The notes below the pieces were generated by a model. The model was not told where the DNA came from, did not search any database, and saw only the letters and a program-made list of their open reading frames with translations. A DNA stretch of 64,000 bases from CAWDDG01 sp963801065 (GTDB lineage: Bacteria > Actinomycetota > Actinomycetes > Jiangellales > Jiangellaceae): contig CAWDDG010000001.1 in NCBI GenBank assembly GCA_963801065.1, forward strand, positions 1 through 64,000, given 5' to 3'. Position numbers and translations under genes: made by a program. Of this stretch, positions 17,355 through 25,932 are shown piece by piece; position 1 is the first letter of the stretch; each line of letters opens with the position of its first letter.

Positions 17355-19187
17355 ATGACCGCCTACACCGTGACCACCTACGACCTCGACGACGCGCCCA
17401 CCTCGCACGCCCGCCTGCGGGCCTGGGTCGGGAGTGTCGCCGAGCTGACCCAGCCGGATCGCATCCATTGGTGCGAGGGATCCGACGCCGAGTGGACCGT
17501 ACTCACCGACACATTGGTCGAGGCCGGAACGCTGGTCCGCTTAGCCGACGACAAGAAGCCCAACTCGTTCTGGGCCCGCACCGACCCGACCGACGTCGCC
17601 CGGGTCGAGGAGCGCACGTTCATCTGCTCGATCGACGTGGCCGACGCCGGCCCGACCAACAACTGGCGCGACCCGGACGAGATGAAGGCCGAGATGACCG
17701 CGCTGTACCGGGGCTCGATGCGCGGCCGGACGATGTACGTCATCCCGTTCTGCATGGGCCCGGTGGAAGCCGAGAACCCCATGTTCGGTGTCGAGATCAC
17801 CGACTCCGCCTACGTCACCATTTCGATGCGGGTCATGACCCGGATGGGAACGCACGTCCTCAACGCGATGGGTGAGGACGCCGACTTCGTTCCCTGCCTG
17901 CACTCGGTGGGCGCTCCATTGGAGCCAGGGGCGGAGGACGTCCCCTGGCCGTGCAACCGGATCAAGTACATCACCCACTTCCCCGAGGAGCGGATGATCT
18001 GGTCCTTCGGCTCCGGCTACGGCGGCAATTCGCTGCTCGGCAAGAAGTGCTATTCGCTGCGTATCGCGAGTGCCATCGCCCACGACGAGGGCTGGCTGGC
18101 CGAGCACATGCTGATCATGAAGCTGACAAACCCCCGAGGCGTCGTCCACTACATCGCTGCTGCGTTCCCGTCGGCGTGCGGTAAGACCAACCTGGCCATG
18201 CTCGAGCCGACGATCCCGGGTTGGAAGGTCGAGACGCTCGGCGACGACATCGCCTGGATGCGCTTCGGTGAGGACGGCCGGATGTACGCGCTCAATCCCG
18301 AGTACGGCCTCTTCGGCGTCGCCCCCGGCACCGGCTGGAAGACCAACCCGAACGCCATGCGGACGATCGACCGCGGCAACAGCGTCTTCACCAACGTCGC
18401 CCTCACCGACGACGGCGACATCTGGTGGGAGGGCGTGACCGACGAGCCGCCGGCCCACCTGACCGACTGGAAGGGCCGCGACTGGACGCCTGACTCCGAC
18501 GAGCCGTCGTCGCACCCGAACTCGCGCTTCTGCACGCCGATCAAACAGTGCCCGATCATCGCACCGGAGTACGACGACCCGCGCGGCGTCCCGATCTCGG
18601 CGATCCTGTTCGGTGGACGGCGCGCGACGACGATCCCGCTGGTCGCCGAGGCCCGTGACTGGACGCACGGCGTGTTCATGGGCGCGACGCTCTCGTCCGA
18701 GACGACGGCTGCGGCAACGGGCCAGGTCGGCGTCGTGCGGCGCGACCCGATGGCAATGCTGCCCTTCATCGGCTACAACGCCGGCGACTACTTCGGCCAC
18801 TGGATCGCGCTCGGCAAGGAGGCCGACTCGGTCAAGCTGCCGAAGATCTTCTACGTCAACTGGTTCCGGCGTGACGAGGACGGCGGGTTCCTGTGGCCGG
18901 GCTTCGGTGAGAACGGCCGGGTCCTCAAGTGGGTGGTCGAGCGGCTCGAGGGCACCGCCGCCGCCGCCGAGACGCCGATCGGGCATGTTCCGACGACCGA
19001 ATCGCTCGACGTCGACGGCCTCGACCTCACGCGCGAGGAGCTCGAAGCCTGTCTGAAGGTCGACGAGGACGAGTGGAAGGCCGAGATCCCCACCATCACC
19101 GAGTGGTTCGACAAGTTCGGCGACAAGCTGCCGACGCTGCTCTGGGCCGAGCTGGACGGCCTCAAGACCCGCCTCGGGCTCTACTGA
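17355..19187 (+). CDS. pckG: Phosphoenolpyruvate carboxykinase (GTP)
   Basis: Converts oxaloacetate and GTP to PEP, CO2 and GDP; the first committed step of gluconeogenesis and an anaplerotic valve in actinobacteria. 610 aa, the normal length of the GTP-dependent class. The kinase-1a P-loop is PSACGKTNLAML with the class-specific reactive Cys, kinase-2 is ETLGDDIAWMRFGEDG, and GTP-pocket features include NSRFCTPIKQCP and PFIGYNAGDYFGHW. I chose ATG 17355 behind AAAGGGTGAG; upstream codons show no homology. Its 3' end overlaps the convergent YihY gene. Confidence 0.97.
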   Translation: MTAYTVTTYDLDDAPTSHARLRAWVGSVAELTQPDRIHWCEGSDAEWTVLTDTLVEAGTLVRLADDKKPNSFWARTDPTDVARVEERTFICSIDVADAGPTNNWRDPDEMKAEMTALYRGSMRGRTMYVIPFCMGPVEAENPMFGVEITDSAYVTISMRVMTRMGTHVLNAMGEDADFVPCLHSVGAPLEPGAEDVPWPCNRIKYITHFPEERMIWSFGSGYGGNSLLGKKCYSLRIASAIAHDEGWLAEHMLIMKLTNPRGVVHYIAAAFPSACGKTNLAMLEPTIPGWKVETLGDDIAWMRFGEDGRMYALNPEYGLFGVAPGTGWKTNPNAMRTIDRGNSVFTNVALTDDGDIWWEGVTDEPPAHLTDWKGRDWTPDSDEPSSHPNSRFCTPIKQCPIIAPEYDDPRGVPISAILFGGRRATTIPLVAEARDWTHGVFMGATLSSETTAAATGQVGVVRRDPMAMLPFIGYNAGDYFGHWIALGKEADSVKLPKIFYVNWFRRDEDGGFLWPGFGENGRVLKWVVERLEGTAAAAETPIGHVPTTESLDVDGLDLTREELEACLKVDEDEWKAEIPTITEWFDKFGDKLPTLLWAELDGLKTRLGLY

Positions 19188-20080
19188 CGCCGTCCACCGG
19201 GGAGGCTTGCCCCTCCGACACGGCGTTGATCTCGGCGCCGAGCAGAATCGCAAAGGCGGTCAGCCACAGCCATAGGAGAAGCACGACGACTCCGGCGAGG
19301 GATCCGTACGTCTTGTCGTAGGAGCCGAAATTGTCGACGAAAACGGAGAACCCGACTGAGGCCACGATCCACAGGACGGTCGCGACGACGGCGCCGGCGG
19401 ACAGCCACCGAAACGTCGGCACGGCGCGGTGTGGCGCCCACCGGTAGCACGAGCGCGAGCGCGATCAGCACGGCCACGACGAGCCCCAGCCACCGGGCGG
19501 CATGCGCGAGCACCGCCACCCACCCCGGCGCATCGAGCGCCCGGAGAACAACCGGAGCGGCGGCGACGAGGCCAATAGCGAGCGCTACGAAGATGATCGC
19601 GGCCAGAGTGAAGCCGAGGGCGAGCAGCTTGCTCTTGACGAACCCGCGCTCGTCCTGCTCGTCGTAGGCGACGTTCAGCGCGGTGATGAGGTTGCCAATG
19701 CCGCTTGATGCGCTCCACAGCGCGAGCGCCAGTGCGACGACGAGGCCGATCCCGAGCGAGCGCTGTGACGTGGCCGCGAGCGTCTCCATCTGTTCGGTCA
19801 GCAGCTCTTCAGCGGAGCTCGGCAGCGCCGATCCGAGCGAGTCGACCTGCTCCGCGACGTCCTCGGGATCGCTGACCAGTCCATAGATCAGGACGATGGC
19901 GATCAGCGTCGGGACGAGTGCGAGGAACGCGTAGAAGGCAACGCCGGCGGACAGCAGCGGAACGTGGTCGGCCCTGGCCTCCTTCCACGCCTGCCGCAGG
20001 ACCGGCCACCACCCGCGGCGCGGAGGCTCGCTCGGCAGTGCCGCCTCCTCGCCGGGAACGGCCCGCTGATTGGTGCTCAT
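19162..20080 (-). pseudogene. YihY/BrkB (UPF0761) family membrane protein, one frameshift
   Basis: Polytopic inner-membrane protein, about 305 aa once the frame is restored. The N-terminal family signature is SAGVAFYAFLALVPTLIAIV. The C-terminal signature FGSYDKTYGSLAGVVVLLLW lies in another frame, reached by deleting one base near 19449 (LALV-YRWAPHRAVPTFRWL). Without repair the protein ends at 19181 in an arginine-rich tail. Function of the family is unsettled (the old RNase BN label is wrong for it). In the repaired frame the stop at 19162 overlaps the convergent pckG end by 26 bp. This could be a true pseudogene or a single-base sequence error. Confidence 0.8.
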
Positions 20081-20136
20081 CTACGCGACCTACCCGCACC
20101 TGTGCCGTACATACTCGCCCGGCGTCGTTCTTGTGG

Positions 20137-20226
20137 CGGAGGCGGCGGGATTTGAACCCGCGATGGGCTTGAGACCCAAACCCGCTTAGCAGGCGGGCGC
20201 CATAGACCGGACTAGGCGACGCCTCC
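20137..20226 (-). tRNA. tRNA-Ser (anticodon GCT)
   Basis: Minus-strand class II tRNA with acceptor GGAGGCG/CGCCTCC, anticodon loop CTGCTAA within a CCCGC/GCGGG stem, a long variable arm, and T-arm GCGGG-TTCAAAT-CCCGC. It reads AGC and AGU. CCA is not encoded. Confidence 0.95.
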
Positions 20227-20344
20227 ACACCTGTCGACGACAGGCGCGGCAAGGGTACCCGGCGGCTTCGCGGCGCGGCAAAGTCCGGCCCGACGGGGCA
20301 CCACAGCGAGGCGACGAGTGCGACCATGGGGCATCCCCGTAGCG

Positions 20345-20989
20345 ATGCGACCGCCATTGTGGCCCGACCGCCAGCAGGCTGGGGTCGAGCTCGGCGAGCA
20401 CCTGCGCCACGAACTGGCCTACGGCACCGACGCGATCGTCCTCGGGCTGCCGCGCGGCGGCGTCGTCGTCGCCGCCGAGGTCGCCCGGGTACTCGGCGCC
20501 GAGCTCGACGCGCTCGTCGTGCGCAAGGTCGGCGTGCCATGGCACCCCGAGCTCGCGATCGGCGCCGTCGGCGGAACGGGTGTCCGCGTCCGCAACGATG
20601 ACGTCGTCCGGTATGCCGGGCTGACCGAGCCGGAGCTGGACGAGGAGTTCGCGGCGGCGGAGCGTGAGGTCGCGCGCCGGGAGGAGCACCTGCGCGGGGG
20701 GCGCCCGCCCGCGAAGCTCGAGGGACGAACCGTGGTCCTGGTCGATGACGGTCTCGCGACCGGTGCGACGGCCCTCGCCGCCGTAAGGATCGTTCGGGCG
20801 TCCCAGCCTGCTGAGGTCGTGCTCGCCGTACCGGTTGCGCCGTCCGACCCGGACCTGCGGCTGGGCCGTGAGCTCGACGCGTTCGTGGCACTGGCCCAGC
20901 CACGCCGGTTCGGTTCGGTCGGCACCTGGTACGGCGACTTCAGGCAGATCGACGACGACGACGTGCGCGCGCTGCTGCTGCGTGAGTGA
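20345..20989 (+). CDS. Phosphoribosyltransferase domain protein
   Basis: Cytosolic type I phosphoribosyltransferase-fold protein of 214 aa. The PRPP-binding loop VVLVDDGLATGATALAA is intact, and the N-terminal half has the LGLPRGGVVVAAEVAR stretch typical of the stand-alone PRTase group often annotated as putative phosphoribosyl transferase or found fused to dienelactone-hydrolase-like domains. The natural base or acceptor is unknown. I used ATG 20345; a GTG at 20318 is also possible, and neither has a strong ribosome-binding site. It is flanked by tRNA-Ser and the LCP gene without operon partners. Confidence 0.8.
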   Translation: MRPPLWPDRQQAGVELGEHLRHELAYGTDAIVLGLPRGGVVVAAEVARVLGAELDALVVRKVGVPWHPELAIGAVGGTGVRVRNDDVVRYAGLTEPELDEEFAAAEREVARREEHLRGGRPPAKLEGRTVVLVDDGLATGATALAAVRIVRASQPAEVVLAVPVAPSDPDLRLGRELDAFVALAQPRRFGSVGTWYGDFRQIDDDDVRALLLRE

Positions 20990-21098
20990 CCTCGCCACAT
21001 GCCAGGACGCAACCAAGCGTGCCGCGCAGACGTCATTCATAGGGGATCGTCCTCATAGGGTTCAATAGGCGGGTTGTGGGACAGGAGGGGATGGCGAC

Positions 21099-22628
21099 GT
21101 GACGCGCTCGGCTGACTCCGCGCGCTCGCGGGCAGGCTCCCGTCGCACCCGCCTAGAGTCCCGGCGGCGGCAGCGGTCCGAGCATTACGGACGCTTCCTC
21201 GGCATGACCGCCCTGGGCGCCCTCGTCCCCGGTGCCGGCCTGCTGGCGGCTGGCCGCCGGCGTTGGGGCGCCTTCTTCCTCACCCTCCTCGTGCTGGGTC
21301 TCGCCGGAGTCGCGGCCGTCGTCCTGCTTGTGCCGCGGGCACGGCTCGTGGCCGCGACCGTCGACCGGACCGAGCTCTTGATCGTCGGTGCCGGCCTCGC
21401 CGTCGTCGCGGCGGTCTGGTTGATCGTCGCGCTCGCCAGTCACCGGGCCTTGGAGCCACGCGGCCTTTCCGGCGGCCAGCGCCTGGGCGGAGCACTGGTG
21501 GTCGTGATCACGGCCAGTCTTGTGGTCGCGCCGATGGCGGTCGGCGTCCAGAACGTGTTCACGCAGCGGGGGTTCGTCGCGTCGATCGCCGCACCCGGCG
21601 ACGGCATGAGCAACACGACCCCGGTGATCGAGGAAGCGGCGGACCCGTGGGCGGACAAACCGCGGGTCAACGTGTTGCTGCTCGGCGGGGACGGCGGCGA
21701 GGGTCGGGAAGGGGTCCGCCCCGACACTCAGATCGTCGCCAGCATCGACACCGAGACCGGGCAGACCGTCCTCCTCTCGCTGCCGCGAAACCTGGAGAAC
21801 GTGCCCTTCCCGGTCGACAGCCCGTTGAACGCCATCTACCCGAGCGGATACCGCGACGGCGAACGGCTGATCAACGAGATCTACGGGACCGTGCCCGCCA
21901 ACCACCCCGAGGTCTTCGAGGGCGTCACCTATGCTGGCGCCGACGCCAACAAGTGGGCCGTCGAGGGCGCGCTCGGCATCGACATCGACTACTTCGTGCT
22001 GATCAACCTGGCCGGGTTCCAGCAGGTCGTCGACGCACTCGGCGGCATCACGATCGAGGTGCCCCGAGACATTCCGATGGGGAACAAGAACCTGTCGGGA
22101 GGCGGCTGCACGAGGGCGACCGGCTGGATCCGGGACGAGGGTGCGGACACACCTCAGCACCTCGACGGCTACCACGCACTGTGGTTCGCCCGATCCCGGT
22201 GTGGCAGCGACGACTACGACCGGATGGAGAGGCAGCGCTGCGTCATCGGCGCGATCGTCCGCGAGGCCGACCCGGTCACGATGCTGACGCGGTACCAGCA
22301 GCTCGTGGCGGCCACCGAGGACATCGTCCAGACCGACATCCCGGAAGAGATCTTCCCCGCGTTCGTCGAGTTGGCCGTCAAGGTCAAGGACGCGTCGGTC
22401 ACGAGCCTGCCCTTCACCACCAGCGTCATCGATCCAGCGGATCCCGACTACGAGGAGATCCACGCGCTCGTCCAGGAGGCACTGCTACCGGCCACCGTGG
22501 CCGGGGCAACGCCCGCGCCTACGACATCGGCGGCGCCTGGACAGACCACGCCGCCGACGGCACCGACGCCGTCCGGGTCGGCGACGCCGGAACCCGACGA
22601 GGCCGCTGACCTCACCACCGTCTGCTGA
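21099..22628 (+). CDS. LytR-CpsA-Psr (LCP) family cell-wall glycopolymer ligase
   Basis: Membrane-anchored enzyme (509 aa) that attaches glycopolymers such as teichoic acid-like or arabinogalactan-like chains to peptidoglycan on the outer face. An Arg/Ser-rich cytoplasmic N-terminus is followed by several helices (about residues 35-165), then the LCP domain: VLLLGGDGGEGREGVRPDT, LSLPRNLENVPFP and the Arg-rich catalytic block HALWFARSRCGSDDYDRMER. The C-terminal 50 residues are a Pro/Thr/Ser linker ending in Cys. It starts GTG 21099 behind ACAGGAGGGG. It is followed by a large inverted repeat that could end transcription. Confidence 0.92.
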   Translation: MTRSADSARSRAGSRRTRLESRRRQRSEHYGRFLGMTALGALVPGAGLLAAGRRRWGAFFLTLLVLGLAGVAAVVLLVPRARLVAATVDRTELLIVGAGLAVVAAVWLIVALASHRALEPRGLSGGQRLGGALVVVITASLVVAPMAVGVQNVFTQRGFVASIAAPGDGMSNTTPVIEEAADPWADKPRVNVLLLGGDGGEGREGVRPDTQIVASIDTETGQTVLLSLPRNLENVPFPVDSPLNAIYPSGYRDGERLINEIYGTVPANHPEVFEGVTYAGADANKWAVEGALGIDIDYFVLINLAGFQQVVDALGGITIEVPRDIPMGNKNLSGGGCTRATGWIRDEGADTPQHLDGYHALWFARSRCGSDDYDRMERQRCVIGAIVREADPVTMLTRYQQLVAATEDIVQTDIPEEIFPAFVELAVKVKDASVTSLPFTTSVIDPADPDYEEIHALVQEALLPATVAGATPAPTTSAAPGQTTPPTAPTPSGSATPEPDEAADLTTVC

Positions 22629-22637
22629 ACCGGGCTC

Positions 22638-22729
22638 CCAAATGATCACGTTAAGTGGGCGTCTTAGGCCGTTACCAGGTGCCGAGACCTGGTAACGGAC
22701 CCACAGGCCCACTTAACGTGATCATTTGG
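22638..22729. repeat. Nested inverted repeat, 23-bp perfect outer arms
   Basis: Outer arms 22638-22660 and 22707-22729 are exact reverse complements and include ATGATCACGTTAAGTGGGC. A second perfect 12-bp stem (CCGTTACCAGGT / ACCTGGTAACGG) sits inside with a 6-base loop. It fills the gap between the convergent LCP gene and the membrane protein gene at 22734. It could act as a bidirectional terminator, but it is far longer than needed and lacks a classic U-tract. Confidence 0.88.
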
Positions 22730-22733
22730 ATCG

Positions 22734-23192
22734 TCAGTGGTTGAGGTGGCGGCGGAGTTCGCGGGCGAGCTCGCGGGGCTCGACGTCGAGGGCACCGGTG
22801 CGGACGAGGCTGCGCTTGCCCGCGGCCAGGTCGACGGACACCACCGGGCCGTCCGACTGGACCTTGCGGACGTCACGCCAAGCCGCGCGTCGCACCCCGG
22901 CGCCGGGGCCGGTGGCGTTGACGAACCCGTCGTCGTCGAGCACGAGGCGCGCCCCCCGACCGGCCAGTCGCAGCAACCCGACGACGAACACTGTCATTGA
23001 GATCACCGCCAGCAGCCCGAGCACCAGTCCGACCCCGGCCACCACGGCGCGGGGCGGGTCGAACGAGAGCAGCACCGAGGCGCCGACGACGCACAGGCCG
23101 AGCCCAGCGGCACCGAACCCAATCCCACGCAGCGCGACCGCTGTTGGAACGCGGTAAACGCGCCGGTCGGTGGCCTGGTCGCTGTTGCTCAC
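22734..23192 (-). CDS. Two-helix membrane protein with PH-like C-terminal domain (hypothetical)
   Basis: 152 aa: a short polar N-terminus, two hydrophobic helices (about residues 18-45 and 50-75), then a soluble domain with the pattern of small bacterial PH-like domains (RLVLDDDGFVNATGPG and VRRAAWRDVRKVQSDGP, then a C-terminal helix ELARELRRHL). I used the GTG at 23192; another in-frame GTG lies at 23213, and neither has a good ribosome-binding site. Function unknown; such proteins are common in actinobacteria and usually stand alone. Confidence 0.6.
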   Translation of the reverse strand: MSNSDQATDRRVYRVPTAVALRGIGFGAAGLGLCVVGASVLLSFDPPRAVVAGVGLVLGLLAVISMTVFVVGLLRLAGRGARLVLDDDGFVNATGPGAGVRRAAWRDVRKVQSDGPVVSVDLAAGKRSLVRTGALDVEPRELARELRRHLNH

Positions 23193-23241
23193 GAGACCAG
23201 TGTGACTGATCACGTCTGAACGTTGGCCGAGGTCGGCGTGA

Positions 23242-24198
23242 TCACTCGTAGAGGACGTAGCTCGGCTGTGGCCGGAGGGCCAGGACCTGTGCCGGAGTCA
23301 TCAGGGCCCCCCGCCTGGCATCCTCGTCGAAGAAGAGCTTGAAGCCGGTGTAGATGTGCGGTGAAAGGCCCTGGGTGAGCCGGTTCCAGGTGGCGATCTT
23401 GTCGGCCGGTACGCCTACCCCGTCGATGCTCTTGACCAGGACGACCCCTGGGTGCGGCCGCAGCGCGTTCTCCTCCGCCACGGTCGCCGCGTGGAACTGG
23501 TGGTAGATCATCACCTTCTCCGGCAGGTTGTGTGCGTGAACGAGCGAGGACAGGTACGCGGCCACCGAGTCCAGCTCCGCCCCGGTGGTGCTGCCGATCA
23601 CCTCGCCCGGCACCTGGCGCCGGCCCACCGCCCACTCGGAGTCGAGCGCGAGCCCGACGTCCGGTTCCAGGAGCCACCTCTCGAATGCCTTCACGTCGGG
23701 CAGGAAGTCGGCTCGCCCGGGCTGGATGTTGAGGACGAGCAGACTCTGGTGCCGGCGGGCGGCGGCAAGGTACTGGTCGACGACATCAGCGGGCTCGTGC
23801 GTCCGGTAGAGGCCACTGTCGGTCGGGGAGCCGTGCGCCACGACGGCGATCAGCTCGAAGACCGGCAGTGGTGTGCGGCCGTCCGGCGTGTACGAGACTC
23901 CCAGCCGTTCTATTTCTGCTGCGCGCTCGTCGACGTCGCCGATACCGAGGCGGCCGAACGACTCGCCCCGGCCGCCCGAGAACCCCACCAGGCGGTGTTC
24001 CGGGAAGATCGTCCGGCCGCCTCGCGGCAGTTGTGGGGGCGGGGTCAGGATCGGGCTCGGCGACGGATACGGCCTAGCGATCGCCGGTGCGTCTGCCATG
24101 CGATGGCCCTCGACGTCGTCGTCGGACGTCCCCGCGCAGGCGGAGAGAAGCAGCCCGAAGGCGAGCACTGCGGCGGCAGGCAGTCGACGCACCCGCAC
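23242..24198 (-). CDS. Putative secreted lipoprotein with an uncharacterised barrel-like domain
   Basis: 318 aa. A basic start (VRVRRLP), a hydrophobic segment and the lipobox LLLSAC give a type II signal peptide with Cys near residue 19. A Pro-rich spacer (PYPSPSPILTPPPQLPRGG) leads to a domain of about 240 aa rich in repeating beta-alpha units: RLVGFSGGRG, FELIAVVAHG, SLLVLNIQPGRADFL, LALDSEWAV, KVMIYHQFHA and VVLVKSIDGVG. Acidic and aromatic residues at strand ends (for example the DSEW motif) are reminiscent of a glycoside-hydrolase-like TIM barrel, which is inference. I recall close relatives across actinobacteria annotated only as hypothetical. It starts GTG 24198. Confidence 0.7.
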   Translation of the reverse strand: MRVRRLPAAAVLAFGLLLSACAGTSDDDVEGHRMADAPAIARPYPSPSPILTPPPQLPRGGRTIFPEHRLVGFSGGRGESFGRLGIGDVDERAAEIERLGVSYTPDGRTPLPVFELIAVVAHGSPTDSGLYRTHEPADVVDQYLAAARRHQSLLVLNIQPGRADFLPDVKAFERWLLEPDVGLALDSEWAVGRRQVPGEVIGSTTGAELDSVAAYLSSLVHAHNLPEKVMIYHQFHAATVAEENALRPHPGVVLVKSIDGVGVPADKIATWNRLTQGLSPHIYTGFKLFFDEDARRGALMTPAQVLALRPQPSYVLYE

Positions 24199-24251
24199 CA
24201 GTCTGCCCGGTGGTCGCGGAGGGTACGCACACCCTGTCGTTGACCCAGGCT

Positions 24252-24431
24252 TCACGGTGCCGTGTTGACCGCCCGCTCCTCGGACTCGGCCAGTAGGCGG
24301 CAGAGCGGACACAGGTCGAGCCCGTGCTGGCGCGACCATGCCGACAGGCCCGCTCGGGCCTCCTGCGGCGTCTGGCCGATCGCCCCGGTGTCTCCACACT
24401 GGTCGCAGACGATCACCACGAGTGCACTCAT
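24252..24431 (-). CDS. Small zinc-ribbon-like protein (59 aa, hypothetical)
   Basis: The 59-aa frame from ATG 24431 has two CxxC knuckles, VCDQCGD near the N-terminus and LCPLCRLL near residue 45, separated by a helix (TPQEARAGLSAWSRQHG). This is the usual layout for one tetrahedral zinc. There is no membrane segment. The ribosome-binding site is weak. It lies 53 bp upstream of the lipoprotein gene on the same strand. The role is unknown; DNA/RNA binding or metal sensing is plausible but not shown. Confidence 0.55.
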   Translation of the reverse strand: MSALVVIVCDQCGDTGAIGQTPQEARAGLSAWSRQHGLDLCPLCRLLAESEERAVNTAP

Positions 24432-24896
24432 GGCCGCCCCGTTCCTCGCTCTCCGCCGTTCCACACGACGGCCCCAGCCGTCAGCATGCACGGTGAGCGC
24501 TCCAATGGCGAGTCGAGTCCACGTCCCGGTCCCTTGCGCCCTGGAGACCACGAGGCGACACGGGTGAATGCTCAGGCGAGGGCGGCAGACGCTGGGAAGC
24601 TGCACCGACGAATCGGTGCAGCTCGTGGATATCTTCCGGCTGGAGAGCCGTCAGCTTCACCCCTGAGGTGGGTGGGACGGAGATCTTGCGTGTCCTGCAC
24701 TGACATCTCGGTGCAGACTCCCAGCGGCAGCCCGGGATGCCACCGATGTGCAGGCCAAGGCGGTCCCGGTCGAAGAGCACGCAGGTGTCCTCGCAAACAG
24801 GTTGCGGAGGCACGCGGGCACCTCTGTGCCGTGGTCCGTTGCGAACGTACAGACCCGGTTCGGGCATGATCGACGGGCTACGTCATCATCTGCGGC
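24432..24896. other. Intergenic region between zinc-ribbon gene and acetyltransferase
   Basis: About 465 bp with no supportable gene. Besides the hairpin at 24598-24623 it holds several copies of the short word TCGGTGCAG in both orientations, which suggests an old, eroded repeat. Long frames on both strands lack ribosome-binding sites and family resemblance. Confidence 0.35.
24598..24623. terminator. Perfect 11-bp hairpin
   Basis: AGCTGCACCGA, loop CGAA, TCGGTGCAGCT. Stem and tetraloop are those of a strong RNA hairpin, but it is not followed by a T-run in either direction. It could be a terminator-type structure or a protein-binding palindrome. Confidence 0.4.
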
Positions 24897-25472
24897 GTGA
24901 CGACCTGGAACCCCGCCGACGGGGGTGGCGGCGACCCGGAAGATGTGCTGGTCGGCCAGCACGTCCGGCTCCGGGCGCTGCGCGTCGCGGACCTGGACCT
25001 GTTGCGCACGTGGTGGACGGATCCGATGCTCGCAGTGTTGTCGGGTTCGACCGTGCGTCCCGGACCGCTGGACCCGAGCGTCGAGATGTTCCGCCCCTGG
25101 GGCCCTGACTCCGACGCGGCCGCCGGGCTTGGCGTCGAGTCGCTGTCGGACGGCGAACTCGTAGGCCACGTCGCCCTTCAGGTCGACCCGGGCGAGCGAG
25201 CAGCCGCACTCGCGATGGTCCTCGGGCCGTCCCACCACGGCCAGGGGTACGAGAGCGATGCGCTCCGGCTGGCCACCCGGTACGGGTTCACCACAATGGG
25301 ACTGCACCAGATCGAGATCACCGCCTGGGCGCACCACAACCACGGCATCGTCGCCTACAGCGAGGCCGGCTTCATCGAGGTCGAGCGGTTGCGCGACGTC
25401 GTCCTCCATGACGGAGCCTGGCACGACCGGGTGGTCATGCGGCTGCTGCGGGCAAACGGACCCAGCGCCTGA
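24897..25472 (+). CDS. GNAT-family N-acetyltransferase
   Basis: 191-aa acetyl-CoA-dependent acyltransferase of the RimJ/RimL-like group (Acetyltransf_3). It has VRLRALRVADLDLLRTWW at the N-terminus, the acetyl-CoA pyrophosphate loop region around GPSHHGQGYESDALRLATRY, and the C-terminal EITAWAHHNHGIVAYSEAGF that binds the cofactor tail. The substrate (a protein N-terminus, aminoglycoside or small amine) cannot be told. It starts GTG 24897. It is a single gene, followed by about 258 bp without features before tRNA-Ser. Confidence 0.85.
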   Translation: MTTWNPADGGGGDPEDVLVGQHVRLRALRVADLDLLRTWWTDPMLAVLSGSTVRPGPLDPSVEMFRPWGPDSDAAAGLGVESLSDGELVGHVALQVDPGERAAALAMVLGPSHHGQGYESDALRLATRYGFTTMGLHQIEITAWAHHNHGIVAYSEAGFIEVERLRDVVLHDGAWHDRVVMRLLRANGPSA

Positions 25473-25730
25473 GCGGCTCTGATGGAGCGGCTTCACACCC
25501 TTCGCGTGCCGTTGAGCGGCCACAACGACCGACCATCGGCATGTCCTCATCTAGCCGCTGGGCGTGTGAACTCGACTTCTGGCCATGCCCGGCCGATGGC
25601 GATGCTCCTTATGTCGGGGCCACGGCGCGCCTACACAGCTCAACGTCGGGCGGCTCGTAAGGGGACCGAAGCTGAGCGACCTGACATCCACCTAGCGCTA
25701 TGACCTGCGCAAACAAAATAAGGACCACAG

Positions 25731-25823
25731 CGGAGGGCGTGGGATTCGAACCCACGAGGACGGAGTGGGCCCCGCCCTAGAACTTTTCAAGAGTTCCCCG
25801 TTCGGCCTCTCCGGCAGCCCTCC
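25731..25823 (-). tRNA. tRNA-Ser (anticodon TGA)
   Basis: Minus strand, class II: acceptor GGAGGGC/GCCCTCC, anticodon stem GAACT/AGTTC with loop CTTGAAA (TGA), a long GC-rich variable arm, and T-arm GTGGG-TTCGAAT-CCCAC. It reads UCA and by wobble UCG. Confidence 0.95.
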
Positions 25824-25932
25824 TGGCACGCCTAGTTTTCCATGCCGCGACGGCCTAGGTCTTTACCGGCTGCCGATCCCGAGGGACTATCGAACCTCGG
25901 ACGTACCCCGGCCGAGCCGGAGGTGGGCGATC

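Noticed and set aside
17541..19253. 570-aa minus-strand open frame
   Set aside because: Antisense of pckG; no ribosome-binding site and no family resemblance.
21153..22463. 436-aa minus-strand open frame
   Set aside because: Antisense of the LCP gene; no recognisable domain.
24481..24867. 128-aa minus-strand frame with several Cys
   Set aside because: No ribosome-binding site, no conserved pattern, and it spans the hairpin; treated as non-coding.
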